Assembly: GCF_000385135.1 (NCBI RefSeq)
Contig: NZ_ARQM01000010.1
Span: 62,001-126,000 of the forward strand
Source: Promicromonospora sukumoe 327MFSha3.1
GTDB lineage: Bacteria; Actinomycetota; Actinomycetes; Actinomycetales; Cellulomonadaceae
Length of the DNA: 64,000 nt
Direction of reading: 5' to 3'
A program made the translations under genes and the position numbers. Under the pieces are notes generated by a model that saw only the letters and a list, made by a program, of their open reading frames with translations, did not search any database and was not told the origin of the DNA. Shown here piece by piece: positions 62,712-64,000 of the stretch (position 1 is its first letter; each line of letters starts with the position of its first letter).

Positions 62712-64000
62712 TCAGTCCCCGACGTTGTCCGCGTAGTCGATGTCGCGCGTCTCGCGCGTCAGGAGCAGCGCGACCAGCGTGATCACGGCCATCGCGGAGA
62801 GGTAGACGCCCACGAGCACCGGCGAGCCGTCGCCCTTGGCCCACAGCCACACGGCGATGAACGGGGCCACGGCGGCGCCGAGCACCGACGACAGGTTGTA
62901 CGCGATGCCGGAGCCCGTGTACCGGACGTTGGCCGGGAACAGCTCGGGCAGCACGGCCGCCATCGGGCCGAACGTGAGGCCCATGAGCGTGAAGCCGAGG
63001 ATCAGCAGGGTCTGCACGCCGATGTCGCCCGCGGCGAACAGCGGCACGAACAGGGCACCGAACACGATGATCGCCACCGTGACCCAGATGAGGTGCTTGC
63101 GGCGGCCGAACCTCTCCGCCATCGGCCCGGACGCGAGCGTGAAGATACCGAAGAACACGACGCCGATGATCAGCATCCAGAGGAAGTCGATCTTCTCGTA
63201 GCCGAGGCCGGCGGGGGAGCCGTCGGTCGGCTCGGCGACCGCCACGCCGTAGTTCAGCGTGAACGTCGTCATCAGGTAGAACAGCACGTACGTGGCGAGC
63301 ATGATGAACGTGCCCGAGATGATCTGCCTCCACGACGTGCGGAACACGCGGGCCACCGGCACCTTGCTGACGGCCTCGGCCGCGAGCACCTTGCGGAACG
63401 CCGGGGTCTCCAGCAGCGAGAGCCGCACCCACAGGCCCACGATCACGAGCACCGCCGAGGCGATGAACGGGATGCGCCAGCCCCAGGCCGCGAACTGCTC
63501 GGGCGTGAGCGACGTCGACAGGGCGATGAACACCGTGTTGGCGAGGATGAAGCCGATGGGCGCGCCGAGCTGCGGGAACGTGCCGTAGATGGCGCGCTTG
63601 CCCTCGGGTGCGTTCTCCGTGGCCAGCAGGGCGGCGCCGCTCCACTCGCCGCCGAGGCCGAGGCCCTGGCAGAACCGGCACAGCACGAGCACCGCGGGGG
63701 CCGCGAGGGCCCAGCCGGGGGTCGACGCCGCGGGGATGAGACCGATCAGGACCGTCGCGATACCCATCGTGAGCAGCGACGCGACCAGCGTCGCCTTGCG
63801 GCCGATCCGGTCACCGAAGTGCCCGAACAGGACCGAGCCGACCGGCCGCGCCACGAAGGCGACGCCGAAGACGGCGAAGGACGACAGGAGCTGCGTGGTC
63901 GGGTCCTCGGCGTTCGGGAAGAACAGCGCGGGGAAGACCAGCGAGGCCGCGGTCGCGTAGATGTAGAAGTCATAGAACTCGATGGAGGTACCGATGAGGG
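62712..64000 (-). CDS. MHS-family (major facilitator) transporter, N-terminus outside window
   Basis: 429 residues are visible of a metabolite:H+ symporter; the frame runs off the right edge. GTSIEFYDFYIYATAA (first helix), FGVAFVARPVGSVLFGHFGDRIGRK (loop 2-3), CRFCQGLGLGGEWSGAALLATEN and the central loop to AERFGRRK are hallmarks of the MHS family of the major facilitator superfamily. Relatives carry shikimate, proline/betaine, citrate or 2-oxoglutarate. Eleven or twelve helices are present. The gene is convergent with the ABC operon and separated by a strong hairpin. About 15-35 N-terminal residues are probably missing. Confidence 0.92.
   Translation of the reverse strand, partial: LIGTSIEFYDFYIYATAASLVFPALFFPNAEDPTTQLLSSFAVFGVAFVARPVGSVLFGHFGDRIGRKATLVASLLTMGIATVLIGLIPAASTPGWALAAPAVLVLCRFCQGLGLGGEWSGAALLATENAPEGKRAIYGTFPQLGAPIGFILANTVFIALSTSLTPEQFAAWGWRIPFIASAVLVIVGLWVRLSLLETPAFRKVLAAEAVSKVPVARVFRTSWRQIISGTFIMLATYVLFYLMTTFTLNYGVAVAEPTDGSPAGLGYEKIDFLWMLIIGVVFFGIFTLASGPMAERFGRRKHLIWVTVAIIVFGALFVPLFAAGDIGVQTLLILGFTLMGLTFGPMAAVLPELFPANVRYTGSGIAYNLSSVLGAAVAPFIAVWLWAKGDGSPVLVGVYLSAMAVITLVALLLTRETRDIDYADNVGD

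Overview
This is a window from the chromosome of a very GC-rich actinobacterium. No plasmid, phage or transposon signature is visible. The best guess is the Promicromonosporaceae/Cellulomonadaceae group (Cellulosimicrobium, Promicromonospora, Isoptericola type). This rests on base composition, two tandem secreted AA10 polysaccharide monooxygenases, and the actinobacterial order FAH-family gene - gltX - tRNA-Gln/tRNA-Glu - IclR regulator - leuC - leuD. Taxonomy is inferred, not proven.

Layout. 1-9.0 kb: the end of a TauE/SafE-type permease, a secreted SGNH hydrolase, a Ski2-like DUF3516 helicase, a DUF222/HNH protein, and a divergent pair made of an EamA exporter and a CGNR zinc-finger regulator. 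9.0-13.2 kb: a P-loop kinase and two APH(3')-like kinases around a DUF418 membrane protein. 13.2-15.6 kb: repeat-rich DNA and the two polysaccharide monooxygenases. 15.8-23.7 kb: metabolic and membrane genes (a protein of the type annotated as 3-methyladenine glycosylase, aldo/keto reductase, PhzF, DUF418/HGSNAT-like protein, methyltransferase, serine hydrolase). 24.0-36.7 kb: the translation and leucine block, with FAH, Nudix, ABM-GNAT and gltX, a CPBP-HAD pair, three tRNAs, a PH-domain protein, the IclR regulator and leuCD. 36.7-46.3 kb: an OafA-type acyltransferase, a flavin monooxygenase, rnhA, lpdA, an SLC13 permease, an RclA-like reductase and a VOC protein. 46.3-51.2 kb: a secreted DUF1906/SH3 protein, then four codirectional genes resembling antibiotic-modifying or house-cleaning enzymes. 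51.2-64 kb: small unknowns, a TetR regulator with a tetO-like operator and the membrane protein it probably controls, a second TauE/SafE gene, a two-component system divergent from a LolA-like/ABC exporter operon, and an MHS-family transporter that runs off the right edge.

Three patterns cut across the window. (1) A conserved palindrome of about 42-58 bp occurs three times just downstream of genes (185-226, 17957-18006, 56289-56346). (2) At least twelve genes have a TANNNT hexamer ending exactly 6-7 bp before the start codon, the signature of leaderless transcripts; this was used to choose several starts. (3) Short in-frame tandem repeats (6-, 9-, 12-, 15-bp units) are inserted in many otherwise globular enzymes. 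One APH-like kinase is stretched from about 260 to 429 residues this way.

All functions are assigned by reading motifs and recalling family features; no database search was run. Starts marked as leaderless or RBS-supported are inferred from the DNA.
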